64,000 nt of DNA from Bryoerythrophyllum caledonicum. Lineage: Eukaryota > Streptophyta > Bryopsida > Pottiales > Pottiaceae. The DNA lies in the NCBI GenBank assembly GCA_963971425.1, contig OZ020519.1, positions 9,564,028-9,628,027 of the forward strand. The letters run 5' to 3'. Positions within the stretch are counted from its first letter, which is position 1. Each line of letters begins with the position of its first letter. The notes below the pieces were generated by a model. That model made no database searches, was not told the origin of the DNA, and saw only the letters and a program-made list of their open reading frames with translations. The translations under genes and the position numbers were made by a program. Shown here piece by piece: positions 35,701 to 48,350 of the stretch.

Positions 35701-36166
35701 GTTCAAATACGACATTATACATGTAGAATACTGTGGCAACCAGTGGCACCTTCTGACGCTGAAGGGTTAAATAATCCAGCATTTGACTATCTTTTAAGTT
35801 TTGTAAACTATTAAAACCGACTTGCTGATGTTAATATCTTCCAGGTAGCCTTCTTCACTAACCGTCCCGTGAAAGCTAGGGAGGAACTCACGTGGGTAAG
35901 TAGCCCACTCTGTTTACATGGTTCTATGCTTGCAACTGCGTTTATAAATTTTATTCATTGTATTAGAGTTCTGTATTATGAAGTCGTATTTGTCGTCATT
36001 TATTTGTCATCCCTAGTCTTGGTTCAAAGTACTACAGTGATGTTGATAAGGAGGGGTCTGTCTGTTGCAGGACTACGGTATCGATTTTTTGGACAAAGAT
36101 CACCCAGTTCCAGCATTTGCTTGTCTGTGTGGCAGTAAGCACTGCAGAGGACGCAAGCTGCTCTGA
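32780..36166 (+). CDS. SUVR4: SUVR1/2/4-type SET-domain histone methyltransferase
   Basis: Eight coding exons: 32780-32917, 33223-33315, 33439-34314, 34671-34886, 35068-35339, 35423-35489, 35845-35895 and 36071-36166, giving 602 residues. The N-terminal WIYLD domain (about residues 22-75, with WWEYVELENY) binds ubiquitin in Arabidopsis SUVR4. A long charged linker follows. Pre-SET cysteines begin at Cys329-Cys330 (CCPSCYKDC...CACVRETGG) and run through KECSSKCGCSKQCGNR. The SET domain has GWGIRS, YIGEIL, RFLNHRCEDAN and ELTWDYGIDF, and post-SET has CLCGSKHCRG. The NHRC and HYYH motifs match SUVR1/2/4 rather than SUVH. It should act in the nucleus as an H3K9 methyltransferase tied to silencing of repeats. 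The ATG at 32780 is the first after an in-frame stop. The symbol is by class; orthology among SUVR1, 2 and 4 is not settled. Confidence 0.9.
35538..35766 (+). mobile_element. TTAA-flanked element, family A, in a SUVR intron
   Basis: TTAA at 35534-35537 and 35767-35770 flank ends CCCTTGAACGTCAG...CTGACGCTGAAGGG. 229 bp, non-coding, inside the intron 35490-35844. CCC-type ends with a TTAA target are characteristic of piggyBac-like elements (family knowledge), so this looks like a piggyBac-type MITE. Confidence 0.75.
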
Positions 36167-37429
36167 GGCAATTATTTTTGACTGTAGAGTTCAAATCGAA
36201 CATTCATTCTTTGGCAGGAAAAACAACAATTTGAAGCCAGTTTGCACCCAGCCTAGCTTACGGCGCCATGTTTATGCAAGTTTTGGCCAAAAACACACAA
36301 GTGAGAGGTCTAGGATGGAGGGGCTTCTTTCTTGCAAGTGCACTGTTTACCTGATAATTTAAGACTGTCAGGCATGAAGAAAGGGTTGTTATTTTTATTC
36401 TTCGACTTGTCTTGTTATCGCAGAAGTGAGGTAACCAATTGTAATTTCCACCCTTCTCTTGGGCCGTGTCAAATTTTGTGAATTCTATAAAAAAAAATAT
36501 TAGATTATGAATTTTTAGAAATGGTTTTGACTTTGTAATGTGCTCCCTTGGACTTTTCAATCACAAGGCAAACAAAATGCAATTAGTATAGATAATATAC
36601 TGTCGTGTAGAGGAAGATCATTAAACACAACAGATCAAGAACCACAACCAACATCAAGTAAGTAAAAACCATAAACAAATACGAGTACGACTAGTACATC
36701 CTCAAGAATAAAGATGCAAATTACACATAGTCAGGCATCTTGTACGAGCACAAGATAGGAGGAAAGTATACATGAGTCTTTACAAAAGGTCGCACCGTCA
36801 ATTACATGTAGGAACTCGCAACCACTATTCTTTACCCTAACTCATAAAGATTGACTTGATAAAGATGTCAAGCTGAGGGCTAGCACACCGCTATACACAA
36901 ACTCAAACTCGTTAGTTTTCTAGATGAAAGTCATCTATCAGATGAGAGTCATCTACCAAATGAATATGGTACATTGGCTGCACATACCACACACTGACAC
37001 TGGTAGAGAACTACTAGTAATATATGAAAACAACTAAACATGCTTTGAGAATCCCGATGACAGGCCTCATGACAGTTGTCGTATAAACAAAGATCGCTAT
37101 ACACAACATATTGCTATGCACAATAGATTGAGAACCACAACCAACATAAAAAAAGGGAAAAAAATACACAAATACAAGTATGACTAGCACACCCTTAGTG
37201 CCCCACTAGTGAATAAAGAGCCAATATATTCAACTAGGATTAAGAAACACTAAGAAGACTAATGTTACGATGATGCTGCTGCAATAGCTGTACGCATCTA
37301 GCCGGAAATGTTGTCTTCAACTGAATCGATAAGTAAATGGAGAAGTAACCAAGAGAAGGTAGGCAAGGTGCAATTGTCAGCCCCGTTCATAATTGCCTTG
37401 ACATTTTTGTCCCCAGTTCCTTGATCAAT
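36167..37429. repeat. Intergenic DNA with a direct repeat
   Basis: The sequence around AACCACAACCAACATCAAG (36640-36710) recurs in diverged form at about 37130-37200, roughly 490 bp apart, with ACGACTAG/ATGACTAG following. It may be an old repeat. No gene is seen. Confidence 0.4.
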
Positions 37430-38430
37430 CTTTACATGTCATTTTTCCCGAAATAGAATTGAGAATTCCAATAGAATTGTTTCATTGGGTAAAATGTGAC
37501 TTGAAGACCTACGACAACATGGACAAGTTGAATCTTGGGACAATAGAGTAAAAAGAGGCGGGGGAAGACATGCCATATGTCATCTCTGCTAACAGTGGTC
37601 GCATAATAACATAGTAGCGGCTTTCTTCTTCTCACCACACACAATATATAGAAGGCCCTCTAGCACAATGGCCAACTCTAGATGAACTGAGCCGTCGATG
37701 GATAAGTGACATGGGATACAATTTTTTGGAGTGCTCCTGACACTCTTAGCCATCCTTGCCTTCCAACAACAAAATACCACTAGGCAACACATCTCTTACA
37801 CCCGCCTTGACGTCCAGTGTTGTGGGCGCCTTTACGAAAGCAAATAAACGTTATTCCATATGAGGAAATGTTACAGCTAAGGCTTATAGGCGCCTTTACA
37901 AAAGCGAGCATATCACGATGTGTCACAATGTTAAGCAATGAATGAGTTCTCTATGGCCATCGGCATGGCTCGCTTGAAGAACTTTGTTGGGTCATGTAGA
38001 CACTAGGTCTACACTAGTGGATCATCCTAAATCCACAACCAGGGCCAACTTTTCCCAGATATAACTCAAAAGAATTGGCTCTCGTCCATGTAACAACTGA
38101 TACGGACCGAAAGCAGCCATGGAAGCATGTGTGTTGAACCGGTATTCCATGGCGATCCATGATATCATCAGAAGCATCATAGTAGCCACCTTGAAGTAAT
38201 CCACACTTACGCATGCTATGCTTGACTTTCTGAACCACACACTCCACCAAATCTTTGAAAGCTCCAAGGAACTTGACCATTGGTCTGTCAACATCTCAAA
38301 TGGTGCTCCAAATTGTGCTAACACCCGGTCTAGGAATATTGCATCGGCCAACACCAAAGAGTTTTGTGGTAGGGCCACAAAGTCAATCTACTTGCTGAAA
38401 TATTCCACTAAATAGGCTACTGTAATCAAA
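37430..38430 (-). mobile_element. Ty3/gypsy-like retrotransposon fossil
   Basis: Minus-strand reading shows an integrase-core-like stretch (ADAIFLDRVLAQFGAPFEML, then GPYQLLHGREP) at about 38020-38380. Nearer 37600-37700 is a zinc-finger stretch with CGEKKKAATMLLCDHC, like a PHD finger. No ends or terminal repeats were found. It is an old, broken fragment with many breaks. Direct repeats of GGCGCCTTTAC at about 37826 and 37886 lie inside it. Confidence 0.55.
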
Positions 38431-39788
38431 CAAACATTCTATTCACTTTGTTCTTTATAGTATTTTAACTTTTATCACTCTACTAGAAAGTATAGACGGG
38501 CATCCTATGGCCATGTAGTAGTGTCACGTCAATTGTGAGGAGCAACTAGGTGAGGGGGAGTTTTGGGTGGAAATTTGGGGTTTGGAGGTTTTGTGATTCT
38601 TTTTGGCTTCTGAATTCTGAATTTTGAATGTTGATGCTGCAAGCGAGTAGACTTTGAGGCCGATGATCTTGGGCATTTTTTTTTCCTAGTGAAGCAAGCT
38701 TGCCATGTGAGCACCAATTTGAGTGCGTTACCGGACATCAAAGACGACGCCATTGTGAAGTCTCTGCATGCATTTCTCGGCACCGTGACGACCAAGATTT
38801 CCGTCAGTGAGGCAGGTGGAAGAGGCGTCCGTGAAGAGCAGCACTGGCCATGTGGTCGGAAAATAGGCGTTAATAGACGCATAGCATGCTGCGAAGACAG
38901 TGGAGAAGTTTGGTGGAGACATATTGCAGGAGCTTCTATTGGAGATCACGGACTTGAGTGGAGGCACCGGCAAGGATAGAGTTTCGTTCTTGCACCACCA
39001 TCTCTTAGGGTTTTGTTGTTCTTCACATTTCATCTTTGCACCATCTCTAGGGGTTTCATTCTCGGTGTTACACCATCTCTAGTTAGAGTTTCACTCTTGT
39101 ACCATTTCACCATTTCATTCTAGACCATCTCTTAGGGTTTTGATCTTAGAGTTTGGGGGTGTGTGTGTTGAATTTGCAATTATAATGGCTGTCTTTTTGT
39201 GCAGAAGTTATTCTTGAGTCGAGTTAGGTCTCCTTTTCAAGGTTTGTTTGAAGAATGTGTACTTGAAAGATGTACCTGTGAAGAATGTATATGTTTTAAG
39301 GATGTCTTATGTGAATGATGTTTAATTTCAAGGATGGTTTGTTTGAAGGATATGTACGTGAAGAATGTGCATGTTTAAATGATGTGTATGCGGATGTAAA
39401 GTATTGTTATCTTCTCTGGATTTCAATAGACCATGTTGTATTCTGGACCTTGGATGCCACAACTTATCTTCATCGCATGAGAGATGTGTGGAGGAGAGAG
39501 ACCCGTGGATAAGAGAGACATGTGGAGGAGAAAGGAAAAGGAGATTCAAAATGAGGAGCCGTTTTAGGATTCTCTTGCAACATGTTGTATTCCACGAGTG
39601 TATCATTGAATGGCATTTCAAATTCCGATCACCATTACACCTACTAAATCTTTGAGAAATTGCAAAATGGTCATATATTGAAAGGTGCTAGATGTAGAAT
39701 CTTCACTTTAAAGGTGTATATGTTGCTAAAATTTTATTACATATTTTGTATTGTTGGAGTAAAATACATGACCATATAAATAGTCCAA
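38431..39788. repeat. Intergenic DNA with degenerate short repeats
   Basis: A loose array of CACCATCTCTAGGG(T)TTC-like units occupies about 38990-39150. A GAAGAATGTRTA/AAGGATG-like series lies at about 39240-39390. Neither is regular enough to delimit. No gene is recognised. Confidence 0.4.
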
Positions 39789-39789
39789 C

Positions 39790-39872
39790 GTAAACCTTGA
39801 AGCACAAACCGCACGGTAAACCTTTCAAGCACAAACCGCACGGTAAACCTTTCAAGCACAAACCGCACGGTA
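39790..39872 (+). repeat. Three 27-bp direct repeats upstream of Lon
   Basis: Three nearly identical units built on CAAGCACAAACCGCACGGTA sit about 540 bp upstream of the Lon start codon. They could be a promoter repeat, or a chance minisatellite. Confidence 0.75.
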
Positions 39873-40409
39873 ATGGGGCACAACATACCCCGTAACCGTC
39901 GCTCGTGCGGTCATCCAAGAGACGAAACTCATCCACGAAGAAGCGATGAAGATTGGATGAGAAATCCGAAGTAGACAGAGAGAGACAGAGACCGAGAGCG
40001 AAAGTCGAGACTTCCAGTGGCTTCCGGGCCTTCGTCGTCTCTCACCTTCGCCCTTCCTCCCCTCGCTAGTCCAGTCTGTCGCAGTAGTTTCTTCCAATTG
40101 CGCGTCGTCAACCGCCATTTCTCCCCTGCGAGCCTCGTTGCTGCATTTCGCAGCGAATTTTGAGCCTCTCCATCCTATTTTTGACCGATTTTAGAGCCAT
40201 TCCGAGTCTGTTTCACGCAAGTTTCGACCGATCGGATTGGAGACGTGGCTGTGAAGCAAGGTCTGGTAAGAGAGAGGTTCTTGCAGCGCGGTCGATGCCC
40301 CAGTAGCGAATTCGAATTGTTTTCTTTGTTCTGGAGAGTACTCTAGGGTTTAAGGATTTGAATTTGAGGAGGAGAAGGTGGAGGAGGATTTGGCGTGAGA
40401 CCGAGACCT

Positions 40410-43400
40410 ATGCTGGCAGCAATCGCACCCGCCGCTGTCAGGCGAGTGAATGGGCTGAGGAGAGTAGCGCCGCTGCCCGGGCACGGGGAGCGGGGATGGA
40501 AGCATGCTGGCGCGGATCAGCAGGCGCCGCCGCTGCTGGTGCTCTGGGAGGCGCTGGTGCCGCAGTCGCGTGCCAGGGCCGGGCCGGTGTGGTCCCGCTT
40601 CCTGTCGTCGGCCGCCTCCGGCTCCCAAGGGGATGGCGATGGATCGCGTCCCAAGGACGGGGAAGGCGGCGTTGCGGAGGGCCTGCGTGAGGACGGAGCT
40701 GTGAAAGAGGAGCCTGCCGTCGAGAATGAGGCCGCAGCGACTGGTAAGCGAATTTTCCTGATCCTGGGGTTTAAGACATTACGTCTGAGTTTTGCAGAAA
40801 TGTTGTTAGTGAAAGTCTGGTCAACACTTTTAGTGTCCAGTTGTCTGTCGCATTGCGAATTTGCAGTACGATCACTGCGTGTAGGGATTTTGGATGTAGG
40901 TTAGGGTTTACGAAGTCTCTGCAGTAAATTTCTGGATGGTTTTGAATCCCTGAAAGCTCGTGGATCAGCATTGAGTTGCATTAGGTTCATTGATTGCATT
41001 AGGTTTATTGATTGGGAGTCGAATCGTATAGTGCACTTGTTCGTGAGCTCTCGTCAGGGTTTAGGCAGGGTTTAGTGGTATGCGTTATTGCGCATTAGGA
41101 ACTCGAATTCTGGAAATGCAGGGCTCTGATATAGGCGATCATCTCTCGTTTAGTTTGAGTATGCGCGTCCGCAGAACGAAGTCACAAGTTCTGTGACTTT
41201 CTGTGTGGACGGAGTGATATTATTAGGTTAATTGTGTAGATTTTCTGAGCTGATGAACGGAAGTCGTGTTTTGCGGATTCTGAGCTGGCTTAATGAGCTT
41301 GACTGAAGATAGTTTGGTACGTTTAGTACCACCGTGGAATGGCTGTACATTAAATGGACCTTTGTTTTATCGGTAGAATGTCACAAGTAAAGGTGTTTCA
41401 AATTTTAATAAAGAGGCTGCGCAGCTGCAATAATACGTATAAGACATGTACTTCCACTGTTGGGATAGTATTTTCAGTCATCTTGAATGGCTTCATCCTG
41501 ATTTAGCTCCAGCTGCATTTGTCTGAGGAGGGAGTCAATTAAAGCCCTTCAGGCTTCGTAGGCGGTTACTTGCCGACAGGGTGTTCAACTTGAAGTGCTT
41601 TCTGGATGATCTATCGGATCTGTACATCTCTTAGTCTGATGATGCTTGTGAATGGGTGGGTTTTGTGGTTGTTGTAAAGCTTCGTTTGTTTGCTCGTATG
41701 TTTGAGCAGGAGAGAAGCTGAAAGATCCTGCAGAAGATGCGAAAGAAGGGAACGGGGAGAAAGAGAAAAATGGCACAGGCGACTCGTATAATAGATCTCA
41801 CCATGGCGCCATTGTTCCTGCGTTAGGACCTCGACCTGACCGGGTATTTTTTGTCCATTTTTCTGACTTATTTTCTTCTGTCATCATTGGGTTCAACTGC
41901 ACAAACACTGTGCCCATTATTCAATAAATCACTGGCCAAATAAAGAACTTTAGTAGAAACTTGCAGAATACCATGTGTATAATTTTTAAAATTTTCTGTT
42001 TGTTAAGTACACATCAACGGCGGCAGAGATTTACATTCAATTTCAGATTAAGCTTAGCTTGGCTCTGTCGGCTTGGCGAAGTGCAGGTGATAGCTGTTCC
42101 ATTGACAAGGAGGCCGCTGTTCCCAGGTTTTTATGTTCCTGTTACTATTAAGGTATTTTGAAACTGCAAAGCTTTGGTGATTTAAATGCTTCTTAACTAT
42201 TCAAGTTTGATTGCAATACTGTTTACAGTACTTGTGAAGTCGAAAAAGGAGTCTTGCTCATTACATAGGTTTGTATGTTGCTTTCGACAGGATCAAAAAC
42301 TTGCGGACAAGCTTTCAGAGTTGAAAGCTGCCGGAACACCCTGGGTGGGTTCATTCTTACTGAAAGATCAGAAATCCAGAACAGATGGGTCTCAGATGTT
42401 GAGCCCCCCCGAGGGAGAAGGCACCGAACTAATTCGTGGAGAGGAACTATATAAACGGCTTCAAGAACATGGGACGTTTGCTCAGGTTAAGATTGGGCAT
42501 CGTTCGCAACACAAGGGTCGTCGTTGATTTTTAATATGATTTTTTCATATCCGTCAACATGTTATTTTTAAACGTAACTTGGTTCTGCCAATTTATTTTA
42601 TTATTAGAAATGGAATGCGATGCCGAGTAATCATCTTCTCCGGATGTGTTACTCAAAAACTGATTATTTGCGTTGAACTTTGACTGATATGTGAGAACTT
42701 AATTTAGTGGTGAGCTGAGTTTGATTATTCGTTGGTGTCATTGGATGGCAGATCACAAACGTGATGAGACCTCTTGACGGAGAGGGTGCTACTCAAGTTC
42801 TTCTTATGGGCCATCGCCGTCTTCGTATTACTGGCATGGTGAGTTGGTATTTTCTTGCAGAAATTCTGGATGTGCGGATTATTTCAAATCCGTGCCGATT
42901 ATGTATCCTGCTGTTCGCTGGTTTCACACGGTATTGATTTTGTCGCGATTGTGTGTGTGACATAATTGAAGCTGGATACCGAGCCATTATCAGTGAGCGT
43001 TGAGCACCTGAGGGTATGTGACCTTGAATCTCATTTACTGTTCAACATTTTTTGCTCGTGCACAATATATTCTTTCGATTTCGTGCTTGCACCCACCCAG
43101 TCCTTCTACTTAAACTCAGTGACAACATCGCAGGATAAACCTTATGATTCAACTCAAGATGAACTGAAGGCCACTATTCTGGAAGTTGTGACAACCATGA
43201 AGGACCTGATGAGGCTAAACCCTTTGTACAAGGAACACATTCAGATGTTTGTGCAGGTGCTTCCCTTGCTTCTGTTCTACTTCTTTTTTTCCCTTTCTAT
43301 GGGAATGTTTGTTCTTGTTGCAACTCGGATCAAATATCTTGCCACAGATTTGCATACTAAGTCGATTCCTTTTCAACACAGCAGCTGAGAGACTGTGATT

Positions 43401-46400
43401 TAGTGGAGATCAGAACGATTAGCGAAATATTGACAAGAATTATTTCATGCTATTTGTTGTGCTTGCGATGAATGTCATGATGATGATTATTATTATTATA
43501 GTACTTAATCAAGGGCATTTTTTGGCTAGGGCAGCATATGGGCGAATTCAATGCCTCAAAATTGGCTGATTTTGGGGCTGCACTTACGACAGCAGATGAG
43601 CCAGTGTTGCAAGAGGTTCTCGAAGAGCTTGATGTAAGTCATTTCCCTTCGAGTATTATGAACTGCTTCGAGTCCAAGCGAGGTTTTCCTTCGGGGTTTT
43701 TTTTTCTTCCTAAAATCGTTTTTGGTTGAGTTTTGTGTTGCTTAGCAACTTATGAGTTGTGCTGCTGCACCTCTTAGAGCAACTGCGGTTGCTAAAATTC
43801 ACTTCTGAGGCACCAGTCATAAACTGTAACATCGACTTTTTTGGTGTTAGTTAAGTAACTTTTGTTTTATCATGCAGTGCTGATATAGTTTTCATGTTGA
43901 TTATTCTGAGCTTCTATTGGATCGTATCGGTAAATGTGGCCCCACTTGATGTTCGCAGGTTCTGAGGCGATTGCACTTGACGCTTGTCTTGCTGAAGAAA
44001 GAGCTTGAACTTAGCAAGCTTCAGGTAAATCTCTTGGGCCTTAATGTCATTGGATTGTTGTTACCTAATTATTAGTATGGTGTATACAATTTACGCAATG
44101 TGGGACAAATATTGTCGATTAAGGAAGTGCTGAATTATATTGAACGGGTGATTACATGCAATTCAAGTATAATGTCGAGCTGAGTTTTAGTTATGCTTTG
44201 TCCTAACCTGGCTTGCGTGTATTGAATTGTTTATTTTTTGGAATGAGTGGGAAAACAGTGCTTGAATGTTCTCATTAGTCTCTTTATTGTTGCAGCAATC
44301 CATTGCGAAAGGGGTGGAGGAAAAAATGACTGGGGATCAGCGGAAGTATTTCTTGATGGAGCAGTTGAAAGCTATTAAAAAGGTGATAACAATGTTCAAA
44401 ACGTCACCTCAGAATACTGAATGTTGTGTATTTGACCCATGGGCCTTCATTACGTGTTAGTCTTAGAATATTTTTGTGCAGTGCTTTTTCCATGTCGAAT
44501 TTGTTCATGTGAACGTCATGTGTACCTGATGGAACAGGAATTAGGATTGGAGACAGACGATAAGACTGCTCTGACAGGTTTGTTGGTGTGCCTAGCTTTC
44601 CGATTCTTTTGCGCATGATGTTTTCATCTACCTTTTGTCCACATTCTAGTCAACCAATATTTTGTAATTTTTTATTAAGGCAATCTTTTTTGGCTGCATT
44701 AGATTGTCTTTGATTCTACTTGTTAATACTTAAAGTACATCCCTGGGTTGTCTTCTATCTTGGTTGCCGTTTTCTTCAGTGGACTCATGTCAGTTATGAT
44801 ACTTCAGCTAAATTTCGGGAGAGATTGGAGCCCCGTCGAAACGACTGTCCTCCTCATGTCCTGCAAGTTATTGATGAGGAGTTGAACAAGCTGCAAGGAC
44901 TGGAGTCCAGTTCCAGTGAATTCAATGTCACTCGCAATTACCTTGATTGGCTCACATCCCTTCCATGGGGTCATTTCAGGTTTGATTCTCTGATAATACC
45001 TATTTTGTTCTGAGTAATGCGTTTGCAAATGATGCTAATTTATTGTTTCTTAGGCAAACCGGTCTCCTTTCTGAGTACAATCTTATCATTCTCCTTGCGT
45101 AGTGGCATGTTCATGCTGTTGACGTGTTGCAAGTATTTCCAATTTATGGACGGGTGTCATTGTTTTTGTTGCTACTTAGCTTTTGTATTTACTACTAGTA
45201 ACACATTGCATTTGATTGCATATTTTGAAACTTTTGTTCGACATATGCTGTAATGTCGATTGCCAATGTAATGCAGTGAGGAGAATTTTGATGTCAACCG
45301 AGCGCAGAAAGTTTTAGACGATGAACATTACGGGCTAGAGGATGTGAAGGAACGCATCCTTGAATTTATAGCAGTTGGCAGATTACGAGGGAGAACTCAA
45401 GGTGCGTTTTTTGGAGTAGTCTAAAATCTGTATCTCGTTATGGGGCTCAACTCGCAGAAGCGTGCTGCTGCTCAATGGCATCCATTTTGAATACCGAGGA
45501 CGTAGTATAGCTTGCACATATTGAGCGCCTCACAATGATTTTTAGTAGCATACTAATGGATATGGAAGTTTTTGAATCAGTTATTTCTTTCGTGGCGAAG
45601 TGTGTTCCTTATTTGTAAATGTGAATGTTGGTTATTTGCAGGAAAGATCATCTGTTTAGCAGGGCCACCAGGTGTTGGGAAGACCAGTATTGGACGATCG
45701 ATAGCTCACGCTCTTAATCGTCAGTTCTACAGATTCTCTGTTGGTGGCTTGGGTGATGTTGCAGAGATTAAGGTAAGATTCATTGTAATACATTCTTTCT
45801 CGTCTTTAATCACCATCTATACGGAGAAATATGCTTAATATATATCTCTTTACTTCAGGGACATCGTCGTACGTATGTTGGAGCTATGCCTGGGAAGATG
45901 GTGCAGTGCCTGAAAGCTACTGGCACTTCCAATCCGCTGGTGTTGATTGATGAAATTGATAAGGTACTGAAGATCTCATCTGCCGATTGTGCTTCTGAAT
46001 ATCTATTATCTTCCCGAACATCTGTTTTTTGGCACGTGCATGCTTTTCTCATTTTTGCATACTCTGATATGCAGAAGTCTAAATTTGAGATCATCTAAAA
46101 TTCGTGTTGTTTCTTTTGTGATTACTAGCTTGGGCGTGGGCACTCAGGAGACCCTGCAAGTGCACTTTTGGAGCTTTTGGATCCGGAACAGAATGCTAAC
46201 TTTTTGGATCATTATCTTGATGTACCAATTGATTTGTCTAAGGTAATTGATCTGGTATTTTGCACCGTTGTGGTACTTTTTTTAATCTGAATAGATACAC
46301 AATGAAATGAATTTGAAATTATAACTGAAACATACTGGTATTTTGTAGTTTTCACTTCATGTTGTAATTTGCTTATTGTTGCCTTCTGCCGTTTGCCCTT

Positions 46401-48350
46401 TCGATTCAGGTACTTTTTGTATGTACTGCCAACCTGGTTGAGAATATTCCAGGTCCTCTGTTGGACCGAATGGAAGTTATCCGCCTTGTTGGTTACATTT
46501 CTGATGAAAAGACCCATATTGCTCGTGGATATTTAGAGAAAGCAGCACGTGAAGGGTCTGGAGTGAAGGCGGAACAGGTACTTTGTTTCACGCTAGTTTG
46601 AACCACTTAAATTTGCTAATAACAGAGAAAGCCACAATCCTCTCATTGTAATCTGAGGATTTTAAATTGTAAGTTCGTTGGACGGATCCTTGTATCAGGT
46701 GGACTTGAGTGATGGGGCATTGCACACACTGATCGAGACGTATTGTCGAGAGGCTGGAGTTCGAAACCTTCAGAAACACATTGAGAGGATATATCGCAAG
46801 GTAAATTTGCCACTTTGTCAACATGCCTCATGCGATCGTATATAAGTCAAGATTGTCTCTTGTTTTTGACTTGATGATTAAGCTCCTAGTCCTCCTGTGT
46901 GGGTTATGTTGAACCTTTGTACATGACGTAGTCTGTTGAGTGCGGAGAAATGCCTTTATTCGTGGTCAACTTCATTAGGTGTACTCTCTTCACGGGGAGA
47001 ATCAGTTTAGATTTCATGGTGACGTGTATCATCATGACATTGGTGATTGAGTTCAAAAAATGGTCACTTTTACTTGATTTGCAGGTTGCTTTGAAACTGG
47101 TTAGAAAAGAGTTGGAAGTGTTAGGTACAGGTAACGAGGCACCTCTTAAAGTCGAAGAAGTACCAGTTCTTTCTGGAACGGCTACTGAAATGGAAAAGGA
47201 AGAAAGCTCACAGAAGACTAGCTCGGACGTAGTACTAGTTGAGGTGAGTCTCCATCTGCAAGGTTCCAAGTTTTCTGGTTTGTCGTAACCTGGAACTAGG
47301 TGCGTTATGTGCTCGTATCATATTCTTGTTTTCAGTCCTTGGGAACTCCAATATCAGTTGCACATTACTCGAGTGCTGGAAACTGTCGTCAAATGCATTT
47401 TTGGGAGAAGTTATCATATGCTTTCGTAGAGTGGGTGATCGCATGGAATTATTATCTTCGATGATGTTGCAGCTTGGCCAGTAATGGTGTTGTTATGACC
47501 GTCTCTTTCAGGAGCCCAAGGATGAAACGGAAGGTGCTGCAGTTGAACCTGTGGAGAAGTTGATTATCGACGAAACCAATTTGCACGACTACGTGGGTCC
47601 TCCGATTTTCCAGAGTGATCGTCTCTATGAGCAAACGCCAGTGGGCGTTGTGATGGGATTAGCTTGGACAGCAATGGGAGGATCTACTTTATACGTAGAA
47701 ACAAGTCTTGTAGAGCAAGGCGACGGGAAAGGCACGCTACAAATGACAGGGCAGTTAGGAGACGTGATGAAGGAGAGCGCCACCATTGCCCACACATTGT
47801 CTCGTAAAATTCTGAGGGAGAAGGACCCCGAGAACAATTTTTTCGCCACTTCGAGAGTTCACTTACACGTACCAGCCGGCGCCACTCCGAAAGATGGACC
47901 CAGTGCAGGATGCACTATGATCACTTCAATGCTGTCTCTGGCGATGAATCTGCCTGTGAAGCGGGACGTGGCGATGACAGGCGAAGTGACTCTCACTGGG
48001 CGTGTCCTACCGATTGGAGGGGTATTATTTCATCTTCCTGAATCATCTTCTGCTTTTTTTCACTTAACGTGCTATCTACAGTGACATTAATCTTTCTTGT
48101 CTGGTTTTGATAGGTCAAGGAGAAGACGGTCGCAGCAAGGAGGAGTGGAGTGAAGACCGTCATTTTCCCTGCTGCAAACAAACGCGATTATCTCGAGCTT
48201 CCGGCCCATGTCAAGGAGGGTCTGGAGGTACATTTTGTAGACCATTATAGTGAAATCTTCACTCTCGCTTTTGATGTCAAGCCGGATACTGAGAAACAAC
48301 TGGCCCCCACGGAGTCACACGATGACGCTGCAACTGTTTTGCACTCATAG
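40410..48350 (+). CDS. LON1: Mitochondrial-type ATP-dependent Lon protease
   Basis: Twenty-one exons, 1031 residues: 40410-40743, 41710-41843, 42087-42152, 42291-42485, 42752-42838, 42972-43013, 43134-43256, 43535-43633, 43959-44024, 44296-44382, 44538-44577, 44808-44979, 45277-45401, 45642-45772, 45859-45963, 46129-46242, 46410-46577, 46699-46800, 47085-47243, 47512-48021 and 48114-48350. The Arg/Ala-rich, acid-poor N-terminus ([18 protein letters not shown]) looks like a mitochondrial presequence. The Lon N-domain starts near [11 protein letters not shown]. Walker A is GPPGVGKT (Lys537) and Walker B LVLIDEID (Asp598, Glu599). The proteolytic dyad is Ser914 in KDGPSAG and Lys957, 43 residues apart as in E. 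coli Lon. It should degrade damaged matrix proteins as an ATP-driven hexamer. It is slightly longer than Arabidopsis LON1, through an acidic Glu/Gly-rich linker after the presequence. Confidence 0.95.

Noticed and set aside
40350-40690. Other open frames over Lon exon 1
   Set aside because: They are GC-driven shadows. The frame from ATG 40410 continues through 20 further exons with conserved Lon motifs.
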